From contig NZ_QJUA01000009.1 of assembly GCF_003254575.1 (NCBI RefSeq), forward strand, positions 90,321 through 154,320: 64,000 bases of DNA, read 5' to 3'. The position numbers were made by a program, and so were the translations under genes. The notes below the pieces were generated by a model, which made no database searches, had not been told where the DNA came from, and worked only from the letters and a program-made list of their open reading frames with translations. Origin of the DNA: Mycobacterium kyogaense (GTDB taxonomy: Bacteria; Actinomycetota; Actinomycetes; Mycobacteriales; Mycobacteriaceae). Position 1 is the first letter of the stretch, and each line of letters begins with the position of its first letter. Shown piece by piece: positions 50,915 through 59,092 of this stretch.

Positions 50915-52288
50915 TCAGGCGCTGTCGCGCAGATGTGAGGCGACGGCGCGCAGGCGCGCCGGTTCGGCACTCGAGCGTCGCGATCCGATCTGCACGAATC
51001 CCGTCTCCCGCACGATCCCCAACGGGCCGGGGCCGCTGAACCGAGCCAGACCGGCGGCCCTCAGCGCGTAACCCGCCTTGGCCTGGCGGAAGCCGACCAT
51101 GGTCCCGAGACCGGTCAGGCTGACCATGCCGAAGAGTCCGAGGGCGGCAGCGGTGAACAGCGCCCATATCGAGACGTTGCGGATGAACGTGCCGACGCAG
51201 GGGAGCCCCGGCTGCAGTCCCGAGCGAGCGGTCACCTGATCGGTGAGCGCCTTCACGATCGCGGGGAGCTTTGCCGCCTCGGCCGCCGCCAAGGTCGCCG
51301 ACGTCCTCTGCAGCAGCGCAGGATCGATCGGAAGGCCGAGGGAGCGCATTCCTTGAAGGGCGTCCAGTGTTGTTGTGAACCAAGAAAACTGCGTCGGGAG
51401 AGAAGCTGTCGAGGACGGGCTCGGGTACACAGCGCTGATCAGTCGGGGGTCGGCGATGCCGAGGCGATTCAGAATCGGTGTCACGGCCGAGCCACTCAGC
51501 TGCTGTTGTATCAGCCATTGCAGCTGGGCCCAGGTCAACAAGACGAACCACTGCAGAATACTGGGCGGTGCGACCACTGCCGTGACTGAGACGAGTGACA
51601 CCGTCGTCACGGCTGCTGAGATGGGAACGGAAACAGCGGTGGTCGGTTCGGCTGCGGGGGAGATCGGTGCATCGCCTGTGGCGGGGGCATTCTCGACGAC
51701 AGGAGCGTTCTGCAGGACAGGGGGAGCGCTGACGACTGACGCGGGTTCGACAGCAGGAGTGGAGGTGCTCGAGGCGTCGGTGCTCGCGGTGGCGACGGGT
51801 ACCGACCCTGAGGACGAATCTGGTGCAGTGGTCGACGAATTGGTCGCGGTGCCGGACTCGGTGGCCTCGGCGGGCGGGTCGATGGACGGAACGTCTTCGG
51901 GTGTCACATCCTCCGGTACCTCAGGCGGCGAATCCACTGTGCTGTCCGTGGACGTGTCCTCTTCCTGAGACGGAAGGGCGGCATCCTCGATCCGCGGAGA
52001 CTCACCGGCAACATCGGTGTCGTCGGGGTCCGTGGTCTCTGGTTCTGTGTCCGACCGCAACAGCGATTCTGTGCCCGGTTCCCGAAGTGACGTGTGTTCC
52101 GATCGGTCCGTGATGGATGGACTGTCTCGGCTGCCCGAGTCGACGGAGTTCGGCGCGCGATCGTCGGCGTACGCGACGGCTCCGCCTCCGCCGAAGACGA
52201 CGAGGATCGACGAGATCGCGCCGCCTGCGGCGATGTACCGCCATGCCGGCACGGTGCATTTGCTGGACTGCAGGGCTGGTCGCCCCAT
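50915..52288 (-). CDS. Exported Ser/Thr/Pro/Glu-rich protein with hydrophobic C-terminal region
   Basis: 457 residues from ATG 52288 (MGRPALQSSKCTVPAW). A signal-like segment (YIAAGGAISSILVVFGGGGAV, ending AYADD) is followed by about 200 residues of Ser/Thr/Pro/Asp/Glu-rich, probably disordered sequence. Next are a hydrophobic helical region (PPSILQWFVLLTWAQLQWLI), a globular part with LGLPIDPALLQRTSATLAAAE, and another membrane-like helix (WALFTAAALGLFGMVSLTG). No family recognised. It lies 37 bases downstream of the espR-like gene on the same strand and may be controlled or co-expressed with it. Confidence 0.65.
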   Translation of the reverse strand: MGRPALQSSKCTVPAWRYIAAGGAISSILVVFGGGGAVAYADDRAPNSVDSGSRDSPSITDRSEHTSLREPGTESLLRSDTEPETTDPDDTDVAGESPRIEDAALPSQEEDTSTDSTVDSPPEVPEDVTPEDVPSIDPPAEATESGTATNSSTTAPDSSSGSVPVATASTDASSTSTPAVEPASVVSAPPVLQNAPVVENAPATGDAPISPAAEPTTAVSVPISAAVTTVSLVSVTAVVAPPSILQWFVLLTWAQLQWLIQQQLSGSAVTPILNRLGIADPRLISAVYPSPSSTASLPTQFSWFTTTLDALQGMRSLGLPIDPALLQRTSATLAAAEAAKLPAIVKALTDQVTARSGLQPGLPCVGTFIRNVSIWALFTAAALGLFGMVSLTGLGTMVGFRQAKAGYALRAAGLARFSGPGPLGIVRETGFVQIGSRRSSAEPARLRAVASHLRDSA

Positions 52289-52325
52289 CGCTACGTCCGG
52301 GCTCGGTGGCTCGAGGCGAGCTCGA

Positions 52326-52733
52326 TCACACCGACGCATCGTCGGCGAGGTGTTCCTTGCGCCGCAACTCGTCGACTTTCTCCACGACATCGCGCTGCGC
52401 CTCCGGCGACAGTCCGATGGCCCGCGCGGCCACACGGCGCACCCCCTCGTCGCGAAGACCGGCGAGCAGGGTCAGCTCTTGGTCGAGTTTCGCGTAGTAG
52501 GCATCGTCGGTGAAGAACTCGGGTCTGATGCGGAAGAAGTTTGCCAGCGCGGCCATTGTCGTGTTCGACGGATTGGTCCGGTTTCCCGATCTCAGCTGCG
52601 ACAGGTAGGGAGCCGACATCGTCAAGCCCTCCGCCTTGAGCGCCGTGACCACTTCGGCGGAGGTGTGCGGTCCGCGTCCAGGCGGATAGACCGTGTCGAA
52701 AAGCCTGTTCAGACGGTTTGCGAATGTGTTCAT
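52326..52733 (-). CDS. espR: EspR-family nucleoid-associated regulator
   Basis: 135 residues. It follows M. tuberculosis EspR (Rv3849) closely as I remember it: FANRLNRLFDTVYPPGRG, PHTSAEVVTALKAEGLTMSA, PYLSQLRSGNRTNPSNTTM and ALANFFRIRPEFFTDD are nearly unchanged. The N-terminal helix-turn-helix binds DNA; the C-terminal helices (VDELRRKEHLA) dimerise. EspR bridges DNA at many cell-envelope genes, including espACD for ESX-1. This may be the orthologue or a paralogue; no ESX genes are in view. The gene downstream encodes an exported protein, a plausible target. Confidence 0.9.
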   Translation of the reverse strand: MNTFANRLNRLFDTVYPPGRGPHTSAEVVTALKAEGLTMSAPYLSQLRSGNRTNPSNTTMAALANFFRIRPEFFTDDAYYAKLDQELTLLAGLRDEGVRRVAARAIGLSPEAQRDVVEKVDELRRKEHLADDASV

Positions 52734-52905
52734 TCTCTGCTCTTAGCGTGTGCGGCCGGTGGGCGGATTCCCGTGCCGATTGAATAAGAATAAGTTCTGG
52801 CATTTCGATCGCGGTGTAATTGGCGTATTCGAATTGCATTCTTTTCGACCGGTGTTGCTGACGCCATCGAGGAATGGCAACCGAAATTGTTGCTCTTGCA
52901 AAAGA

Positions 52906-53565
52906 TCACGGGATGCGTAGGACATCGCCCACCAGTGGATGGAGAGTGTCGTGCTCGGCCAGCGGCGCCGGCTCGGTGTCGCGCGCCATGTGTACGCGGT
53001 TGTGCCACCACGCGGGCATGCCCACGTTGGCGGCTCCGGCGATGTCGTAGCGCGATCCTGCGACGAAGAGGACGCGATGCGGTGCGAGCCCCAGTTGCTG
53101 GAGCGCGAGAACGTACGGGGCCGGGTTCGGTTTGTACGCGCCGGCCGCTTCGGCCGTGACGACGACGTCGAGAGGGGTGTCGAGCCGTGAGGCCGCGAGA
53201 TGCCCCAGCCTTTCCGAGCAGTTGGTGACGACACCGAGCGTGACGCCGGCGGCGGCCAACTCGGCCAGGACAGCGGGCGCTTCACCCCACGGCTGCAGTT
53301 CCGCCCAGCGGGCAGACAGACCGGCCGCCAGGCCGCGATCGAGAGTCAGCGACTCTGCGGCCTCGGCGACCAGCGTCTCGTAGTCCCGGTACGAGCCCTC
53401 TCCATACGTGATCTCGAGGTATCTGTTTCGCCAGCGTCTCCCCGTCTGCGGATCTCCTGCGACGTCGTTCCACACGGTCCACGAATCCAGCAGTGCGGTC
53501 AGCAGATCGAACAGCACCGCGTCATAGCGTGGGGATGGAACCGGGACGTAGGTACCACCAGACAC
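52906..53565 (-). CDS. HAD-superfamily hydrolase, L-2-haloacid dehalogenase-like
   Basis: 219 residues from a GTG at 53565. Motif I is DAVLFDLLTALLDSW (nucleophile Asp), motif II LGVVTNCSERLG, motif III Lys in GAYKPNPAPYVLAL, and motif IV FVAGSRYDIAGAANVGMP. The second motif I Asp of phosphatases is replaced, as in the L-2-haloacid dehalogenases. The cap is the helical insert after residue 20. It would hydrolyse a small organic halide or phosphate in the cytosol; substrate unknown. It is transcribed away from the NCS1 permease. Confidence 0.85.
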   Translation of the reverse strand: MSGGTYVPVPSPRYDAVLFDLLTALLDSWTVWNDVAGDPQTGRRWRNRYLEITYGEGSYRDYETLVAEAAESLTLDRGLAAGLSARWAELQPWGEAPAVLAELAAAGVTLGVVTNCSERLGHLAASRLDTPLDVVVTAEAAGAYKPNPAPYVLALQQLGLAPHRVLFVAGSRYDIAGAANVGMPAWWHNRVHMARDTEPAPLAEHDTLHPLVGDVLRIP

Positions 53566-53721
53566 AGTCGGCCTTCCTCGAGACGGGAGTCCTCCGGCGA
53601 CAAGCCTCGCCCTTCACGCTGTTGTTTCCGTGCGTAACACGCTGGTAGCACACGTCCGATACGTTCCGTTGCGACAGACCTCCCAATCGGAGGCAGCTGG
53701 TTGACAGGAGCAGCGGGAATC

Positions 53722-53859
53722 ATGGTCGTACGCGGCAGCTCATTCGCGATGGTGATGTCCGGCATCACCTTCACGGTGGAAGAGTGCCTGCGCGCCATCT
53801 CGTCGCAGCGAGTGCCGATGGCGCTGCTGTCGATCACCAGAGAGCGCGAGTACCACTAA
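53722..53859 (+). CDS. Possible 45-residue small protein
   Basis: A 46-codon frame from ATG 53722, with AGGAG 11 bases upstream. Third positions are about nine-tenths G or C by hand count, which is coding-like. The sequence is short and mixed (GSSFAMVMSGITFTVEECLR, then AISSQRVPMALLSITRE), with no signal or membrane segment. No family recognised. It sits alone in the gap between the HAD gene and the NCS1 permease, so it could also be a remnant. Confidence 0.35.
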   Translation: MVVRGSSFAMVMSGITFTVEECLRAISSQRVPMALLSITREREYH

Positions 53860-54024
53860 CCGCGCCACCGGTGTGCCCGCGGTCGGGTGAAATCCCAGCG
53901 GACACCGCGCGTATTCACGTCGACCCGAGCGCAACGTCGAATCACACATCACCGCACCGGTCATCCCGGTCCTGCGGCCATCTGAACTTCGCAGCAACGC
54001 CTGCGCACCTGGAAGTGAAATGCC

Positions 54025-55497
54025 ATGTCCATCAGCTCATTACCCGAGACGCCGACCGTCGGTGCACCCACCGCCACGTCGACCCGTCTGTACAACGCGG
54101 ACCTCGCGCCCGTCACCAAACGAAACTGGGGTGTCTACAACTTCTTCGCCATGTGGATGCAGGACATCCACAGCATCACCGTTTACACGTTCGCCGCATC
54201 GCTGTTCTTCATGGGCCTCAACGGCGGTCAAGTCTTCATCGCGCTCACAGTCAGCGTCGTGATCATCTGGGGGCTGATGAACCTGAGCGGGATCGCCGGA
54301 CAGCGCATCGGGGTCCCGTTCCCCGTGCTGGCACGCTCCAGTTTCGGGATCTGGGGAGCCAACATCCCCGCGTTGATCCGCGCCGCCATTGCCGTCATCT
54401 ACTACGGGATTCTGACCTATCTGGGTTCCACCGGTCTGCAGATCGCCGCGCTGCGGGTGGCACACGATGCAGTCGAGCCACTGACGCACCCAACGTTTCT
54501 CGGCCTCCATGCGCTCGGCTGGATCTGCTTCGTCATCATGTGGGCGATTCAGCTGCTGGTCGTCCGCCACGGAATGGATGCGGTGCGCAGATTCCAGGAC
54601 TGGGCGGGGCCCGCGGTCTGGGTGGTGATGTTCGCACTCGCCGTCTGGATGGTCATCAAGGCAGGTGGCAATGTGTCGTTCGACCTGAGCCCCGACCAGG
54701 CGCACGGCTGGGATCTGACCTATGAGATGTTCGCCGCCATTGCCCTGAACGTGTCGTTCTTCGCCACCTTCCTGGTCAATTTCGCCGATTTCGGGCGCCT
54801 GGCACCGAACGAGAAGACGATCACCCGCGGCAACTTCTTCGGACTACCGGTCAACTTCGTGATGTTCGCCATCGTCGCCGTCACCGTGACATCAGCGAGC
54901 ATCGTGGTGTTCGGCGAGGCGATCACCGACCCCGTCAAACTCATCGAAAAGACCGACAGCACAGCAGTCATCCTTTTCGGCGCCCTGGTCTTCACGATCG
55001 CCACCATCGGCATCAACATCGTCGCCGACTTCATCTCGTGTGCATACGACTTCTCCAACATGGCGCCCAAGCAGGTCAACTTCTTTCGTGGCGGTTTGAT
55101 CGCCGCGGTGCTGTCAGTGCTGCCACTCCCGTGGCACCTGTACAACAACCCGGAATCGATCGCGTACTTCGTCGGCGGACTGGGAGCGTTCCTCGGACCT
55201 CTGTTCGGAGTGCTGATGTCGGACTACTGGATCATCCGCAGAGGGCGCGTCGACGTCGCAGAACTATTCCGCGCCGACCCAGAGGGCAAGTACTACTACA
55301 CCCGCGGGGTCAATCCGAGGGCGCTGATCGCGTTGATTCCGGCGACCGCTGTGGCGGCAGTTCTCGCTCTGGTTCCGGCGTTCGGGGCCTGGGCGCCGTT
55401 CTCCTGGGCGATCGGCGCCATTCTGGCCACCGCGCTCTATGTGCCGATCGCGTGGAGCACACGCCAGACCGAGCCACCGGCGGAGGTGACCGCATGA
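54025..55497 (+). CDS. NCS1-family nucleobase/hydantoin permease
   Basis: 490 residues. About 12 membrane helices. NCS1 features: YNADLAPVTKRNWGVYNFFA, then WMQDIHSITVYTFAASLFFM, PFPVLARSSFGIWGANIPAL, the RHGMDAVRRFQDWAGP stretch, and SDYWIIRRGRVDVAELF near the C terminus. The family imports uracil, thymine, cytosine, allantoin or hydantoins with a cation. The stop overlaps the ATG of a 2-oxoglutarate oxygenase (ATGA), so the imported compound is probably the oxygenase substrate (inference). Confidence 0.9.
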   Translation: MSISSLPETPTVGAPTATSTRLYNADLAPVTKRNWGVYNFFAMWMQDIHSITVYTFAASLFFMGLNGGQVFIALTVSVVIIWGLMNLSGIAGQRIGVPFPVLARSSFGIWGANIPALIRAAIAVIYYGILTYLGSTGLQIAALRVAHDAVEPLTHPTFLGLHALGWICFVIMWAIQLLVVRHGMDAVRRFQDWAGPAVWVVMFALAVWMVIKAGGNVSFDLSPDQAHGWDLTYEMFAAIALNVSFFATFLVNFADFGRLAPNEKTITRGNFFGLPVNFVMFAIVAVTVTSASIVVFGEAITDPVKLIEKTDSTAVILFGALVFTIATIGINIVADFISCAYDFSNMAPKQVNFFRGGLIAAVLSVLPLPWHLYNNPESIAYFVGGLGAFLGPLFGVLMSDYWIIRRGRVDVAELFRADPEGKYYYTRGVNPRALIALIPATAVAAVLALVPAFGAWAPFSWAIGAILATALYVPIAWSTRQTEPPAEVTA

Positions 55498-56486
55498 CGC
55501 AGACCGTGTCTGACACCGTTCCCCTCATCGACCTCGCCCGGGCGCGCGGCGGCGGGCAGGATCGCCGGCAACTGGCCCGCCAGATCAACGATGCGAACTC
55601 TCAGGTCGGATTCCTCGCCGTCGTCAATCACGGCGTCTCCGCCCAGTTGCTCGACGACATGTACGCGGTGACGGCCGAGTTCTTCGACAGCGCCGAGAGC
55701 GTGAAGCTGGCGGTTCGTGGAGAATCGGATACGAGCCGGGGTTACATGCCGCCGAAATCCCGGGCATTGGCGCGTACCCGGGGAAAGATGACGCCGGCCG
55801 ACCTCGTCGAGTTCTTCTCGATCGGCTTGCCCGACGTCCCCTCCGACGACCCGTGGTTCGTCGAAGCCCGTCGACGCGGGCACTTCCGGGACAACATCTG
55901 GCCGTCCGTCAACGGGTTTCGGGGAGTCTGGGAGCGCTACTACGACGAGATGGCGGCGCTCGCATTCGACATGATGCGCCTCTTCGCGCTCGCACTCGGA
56001 CTGGACGAACACTGGTTCGACGACAAGGTGGACAAGCCGATCAGCAATCTGTTCGCCAATCACTATCCGCCGCTGGAACACCCGCCCGAACCCGGCCAAC
56101 TCCGCATCGGGGAACACACCGACTACGGCAGCCTCACGCTGCTCTATCAGCGCGACGCCGTAGGTGGACTCGAGGTGCGACTCGACGACGCGTGGGTTCC
56201 CGTCGCCCCGATCGCCGACAGCTTCGTGGTCAACATCGGAGACCTGATGGCTCGGTGGACCAACGACAGGTGGACCTCGACGCTGCATCGCGTGCAGAAT
56301 CCCACTCTCACCGGCCCGGCCAGCCGTCGGCTGTCCCTTCCGTTCTTCTGCCAACCCAACTACGACACGGTCATCGAGACGGTTCCGACCTGTGTCAGTG
56401 CCGGTGCCCCGTCGAAATATCCGACCATCACCTCAGGTCAGAATGTGACGGACAAAACCGGCGCCAGCTTCGGTGTACGGACCTGA
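55494..56486 (+). CDS. 2-oxoglutarate/Fe(II)-dependent oxygenase, isopenicillin N synthase-like
   Basis: 330 residues from ATG 55494 overlapping the permease stop. N-terminal DIOX_N part: PLIDLARARGGGQD, GFLAVVNHGVSAQLLDDMY. The double-stranded beta-helix core has the iron ligands in GEHTDYGSLTLLY (His-x-Asp) and TSTLHRVQNP (distal His), plus Arg in ASRRLSLPFFCQP for 2-oxoglutarate. It lacks secretion signals. Fungal thymine 7-hydroxylase belongs to this fold, and the coupled NCS1 permease can carry pyrimidines, so a pyrimidine-oxidising pair is an attractive but unproven reading. Convergent with the GIY-YIG-like gene. Confidence 0.87.
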   Translation: MTQTVSDTVPLIDLARARGGGQDRRQLARQINDANSQVGFLAVVNHGVSAQLLDDMYAVTAEFFDSAESVKLAVRGESDTSRGYMPPKSRALARTRGKMTPADLVEFFSIGLPDVPSDDPWFVEARRRGHFRDNIWPSVNGFRGVWERYYDEMAALAFDMMRLFALALGLDEHWFDDKVDKPISNLFANHYPPLEHPPEPGQLRIGEHTDYGSLTLLYQRDAVGGLEVRLDDAWVPVAPIADSFVVNIGDLMARWTNDRWTSTLHRVQNPTLTGPASRRLSLPFFCQPNYDTVIETVPTCVSAGAPSKYPTITSGQNVTDKTGASFGVRT

Positions 56487-56522
56487 GACAGCGGCCATTT
56501 CTCCTGTCGACGGGGGCGAATG

Positions 56523-57155
56523 TCACGACCATTCGGCGAGAATGCGCATCTTGCCGGCTTTCACCGCTGCATCGCGCCGCAGCTTCTTCAGTTCCGGCGC
56601 GAATGCGTTGCGCTCGTTGCCCTGGATGTTCATCGGCAGCACCAGGGCATCGAGCAGCTTCGCCTCCATGTGCCAGGGCTCGGGATGGAGCACCCAGGAC
56701 ACCGCCGCGTTCTCCGCCATCCACTGGGTCAGGATCGCTTCGCCGCCGGCGAACGTCTGCCTCTTACCCGAGCCGACCCGCCGCAGCGCAAAGCCCAATT
56801 CGCCGCCGAGCAGCACACCCAGGGATTTGCGCAGCGTCGAACCGTCCGCGCCGGCATTGCCTGCGCCGAAGTGGTAGCGGATGCGCTTCCGTAGATCCTG
56901 CGGGGTCTGCGGCTTGCCGTCGGCACGCGGGGGACCGGGGCTCACCCCGACATACAGCAGTGTCCAGCCGTCGCGCTGCTCGCACTCGGAGACGTCGATG
57001 CCGGCCGGGATCTCGCGGAACCACCACCCGTGCACACCCGCGCGGGCGGGCACCGGGTCTGCCTCGGAGAACACCTCGTCACGCGTATACCGCTGCGCGG
57101 CAAGGAAGTTTGCGATCACGTCTGCGGTGCGCTTCTCGGACATCCTGCCAGCCAT
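56523..57155 (-). CDS. GIY-YIG-like nuclease-domain protein
   Basis: 210 residues from ATG 57155 (MSEKRTADVIANFL at 57143 is an alternative). The GIY-YIG-like core shows as GVHGWWFREIP, then GWTLLYVGVSPG, and LRKRIRYHFGAG with the family's Arg, then STLRKSLGVLLGG. The C-terminal half (WHMEAKLLDALVLPMNIQGN) carries a possible metal-binding Glu, and the final NIQGNERNAF is conserved in related actinobacterial proteins. DNA nicking activity is an inference. Convergent with the oxygenase gene. Confidence 0.75.
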   Translation of the reverse strand: MAGRMSEKRTADVIANFLAAQRYTRDEVFSEADPVPARAGVHGWWFREIPAGIDVSECEQRDGWTLLYVGVSPGPPRADGKPQTPQDLRKRIRYHFGAGNAGADGSTLRKSLGVLLGGELGFALRRVGSGKRQTFAGGEAILTQWMAENAAVSWVLHPEPWHMEAKLLDALVLPMNIQGNERNAFAPELKKLRRDAAVKAGKMRILAEWS

Positions 57156-57179
57156 GTGGCACAGCCTAGCCGCCCCGCG

Positions 57180-58541
57180 TCAGCTGAAATGCGCCTTGTA
57201 CACCTGCCCGTGCACGCCGACGGTCCGGTCCACCACCTGCGAGACCGAGAAGTCGGCGGCTGCCGACAGATACGCGTATGCCGTCGCACGATCCATTCCC
57301 CGGTCGGTCTCGAGGAAATCCAGGGCGTTGACCACGGCGCGCCGCATCGCCACGTCGAGGTCACTGCCCTGTCCGCCGACCGAGCCGTCGGGATCCGACA
57401 GGCCTATCGGCACCCAGGCGTCGGCGGTCTCGGCGAACGGGTAGCGGTACGACACCGACGGCGCATCGCCCGATCCCGGTTTGCACACCGTCAACCGGTA
57501 GGTGCCCCGCAGAGAGCCCTCCATCGCCGTCAGCGCCACCTCGCCATCACCCATGCCCATGTGCGGATCGCCGACGTAGAACAGGGCCCCTTCGGCGAAC
57601 ACAGGCAGATAGAACGTCGACCCGGGACCCAGCAGACGGATGTCGATGTTGCCACCGCCGACGGTCGGCGGGATCGAGTTGGCGGTCGCCGCGGTCAACT
57701 CGGTGTCTTGTGAGAAGGCGACGCCCATCATGCCCATGAAGGGCCGCAGCGGGAACCGCACCCGAGCGTCGCCGTAGGTCATCACGCCGTGACCGTCCTC
57801 GACGGCGGTGAACGTCGACACGTTCCCATAGCGCAGGGGATCTTTCGTAGCTCGCCCGTCGGTCGCCGTCGGCGGCATCACCTCTGCCAGCGTGATGCCG
57901 GCCGGGGGAGAGCCGTCGGAAGCGCGCGCCAAAGCGCCCTTGCCGTGCCTGCTGGATACCACGCCGTACGGCACCCGCGGAATAGCCTCCAGCACTTCGA
58001 TCTTCACGACATCACCCGGCTCGGCTCCCTCCACGAAGACCGGGCCGGTGACCACGTGTGGGCCGTCTTTGTCGAAATCGCGCGGGGTTCTTCGGTACTC
58101 GGCTGCGATCGCGACCGCATCATCGAGCACGTCGGCTTCGGCGACACCGTGGCCGCCGAAGTACTCGACCGGATTGCGGCCCTGGTCTTCGAGGATGCCC
58201 TCGTGGCTGACCGCGTCGATGCTGACTGTCTGCCCCGAGGACATCCGGAGCACGGGTTCGGCGTGGACGTTGGGGACGTATCCCCAGAGCACCTCGTCGG
58301 GCCGGGACTGAAGATAGTGATCGCCGGTGGGATCGCCCTGGCCCGGTTGCAGGACGGTGAAGCTCCCCGCCGACCCTGACGTCGCCGATGGCTCGGAGGG
58401 GCTCGAGGAGCTCGAGGAGCATGCTGCGGCGATTCCGGCGACGCCGGTCCCAGCTCCGACGGCGGCCACCGCGCGCAGAAAGTCCCGGCGCCCCAGTCCT
58501 GTCCACAGGGCTTCTGCGGCGTGTCGAGCGAAGTCGGACAT
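57180..58541 (-). CDS. Tat-exported acetamidase/formamidase-family lipoprotein
   Basis: 453 residues. A twin-arginine signal (GLGRRDFLRAVAAVGAGTG) ends in a lipobox (GIAAAC-S) and a Ser-rich linker. The body is the FmdA/AmdA fold: WGYVPNVHAEPVLRMSSGQT, VTGPVFVEGAEPGDVVKIEV, FMGMMGVAFS, GGGNIDIRLLGPGSTFYLPV and VGDPHMGMGDGEVALTAMEG. The enzyme hydrolyses short amides to acid and ammonia. Export is unusual: most relatives are cytosolic. An extracellular nitrogen-scavenging role, or processing of an envelope amide, is plausible. Confidence 0.87.
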   Translation of the reverse strand: MSDFARHAAEALWTGLGRRDFLRAVAAVGAGTGVAGIAAACSSSSSSPSEPSATSGSAGSFTVLQPGQGDPTGDHYLQSRPDEVLWGYVPNVHAEPVLRMSSGQTVSIDAVSHEGILEDQGRNPVEYFGGHGVAEADVLDDAVAIAAEYRRTPRDFDKDGPHVVTGPVFVEGAEPGDVVKIEVLEAIPRVPYGVVSSRHGKGALARASDGSPPAGITLAEVMPPTATDGRATKDPLRYGNVSTFTAVEDGHGVMTYGDARVRFPLRPFMGMMGVAFSQDTELTAATANSIPPTVGGGNIDIRLLGPGSTFYLPVFAEGALFYVGDPHMGMGDGEVALTAMEGSLRGTYRLTVCKPGSGDAPSVSYRYPFAETADAWVPIGLSDPDGSVGGQGSDLDVAMRRAVVNALDFLETDRGMDRATAYAYLSAAADFSVSQVVDRTVGVHGQVYKAHFS

Positions 58542-58681
58542 CTATCACCTTCCGTCGGGGTCGTGAAAGGTGTTCCCGCGCACTGTTTCCACTCTGCTAA
58601 TTCTGTGGAACCGCTGTGTTAGGGGGCGATCGCAGCAAGAGTCGGTACTGTCGGGAGCACTTGTCGACGAGAGGACCTTCC

Positions 58682-59083
58682 ATGCCGGACAGCGATCTAC
58701 GCAGCTCAGCCAGAGCGTTCCTCGCCACGGCCCGGGGGTTCGCGCTGGCGTCCGTGGCGGTGCTGATCGTCTCGTTCGTGACGGCGGGTGAACTGGTGCA
58801 GTTGCACGAACTCGAAGACATCCACGGCGGCGCCGCGATTGCACTACACGTCGTCACCGCCGGCTTGACCGTCGCACTGGCCGGGTTGGCCTACGCCCGG
58901 CGCAGCGCCTGGTGGACCGCGGTGGTCGCCGGACTCGCGTGCATCTATTCGTTCATCCAAGCCGCCCTGGGGGAGGGCGACACGCTGAAATTCCACATCC
59001 CCGGCGCCTTGTTCCTGGTGGTCGCTGTCGTGTGGCTCACGGCGTGGCTGTTCTCGCCGGCCGCGGCCGACCGCGACCGCTGA
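58682..59083 (+). CDS. Four-helix membrane protein, unknown function
   Basis: 133 residues from ATG 58682 (MPDSDLRSSARAFLAT), with GAGAGGACC upstream. Four hydrophobic helices: GFALASVAVLIVSFVTAGEL, AAIALHVVTAGLTVALAGLA, WWTAVVAGLACIYSFIQAAL and IPGALFLVVAVVWLTAWLF. Charged bases in helix ends (HELEDIHGG, GEGDTLKFH) are notable: the His/Glu pairs might bind a cofactor or metal, but this is a guess. No family recognised. It is divergent from the exported acetamidase and convergent with the WS/DGAT gene. Confidence 0.65.
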   Translation: MPDSDLRSSARAFLATARGFALASVAVLIVSFVTAGELVQLHELEDIHGGAAIALHVVTAGLTVALAGLAYARRSAWWTAVVAGLACIYSFIQAALGEGDTLKFHIPGALFLVVAVVWLTAWLFSPAAADRDR

Positions 59084-59092
59084 CCGCCGGCC

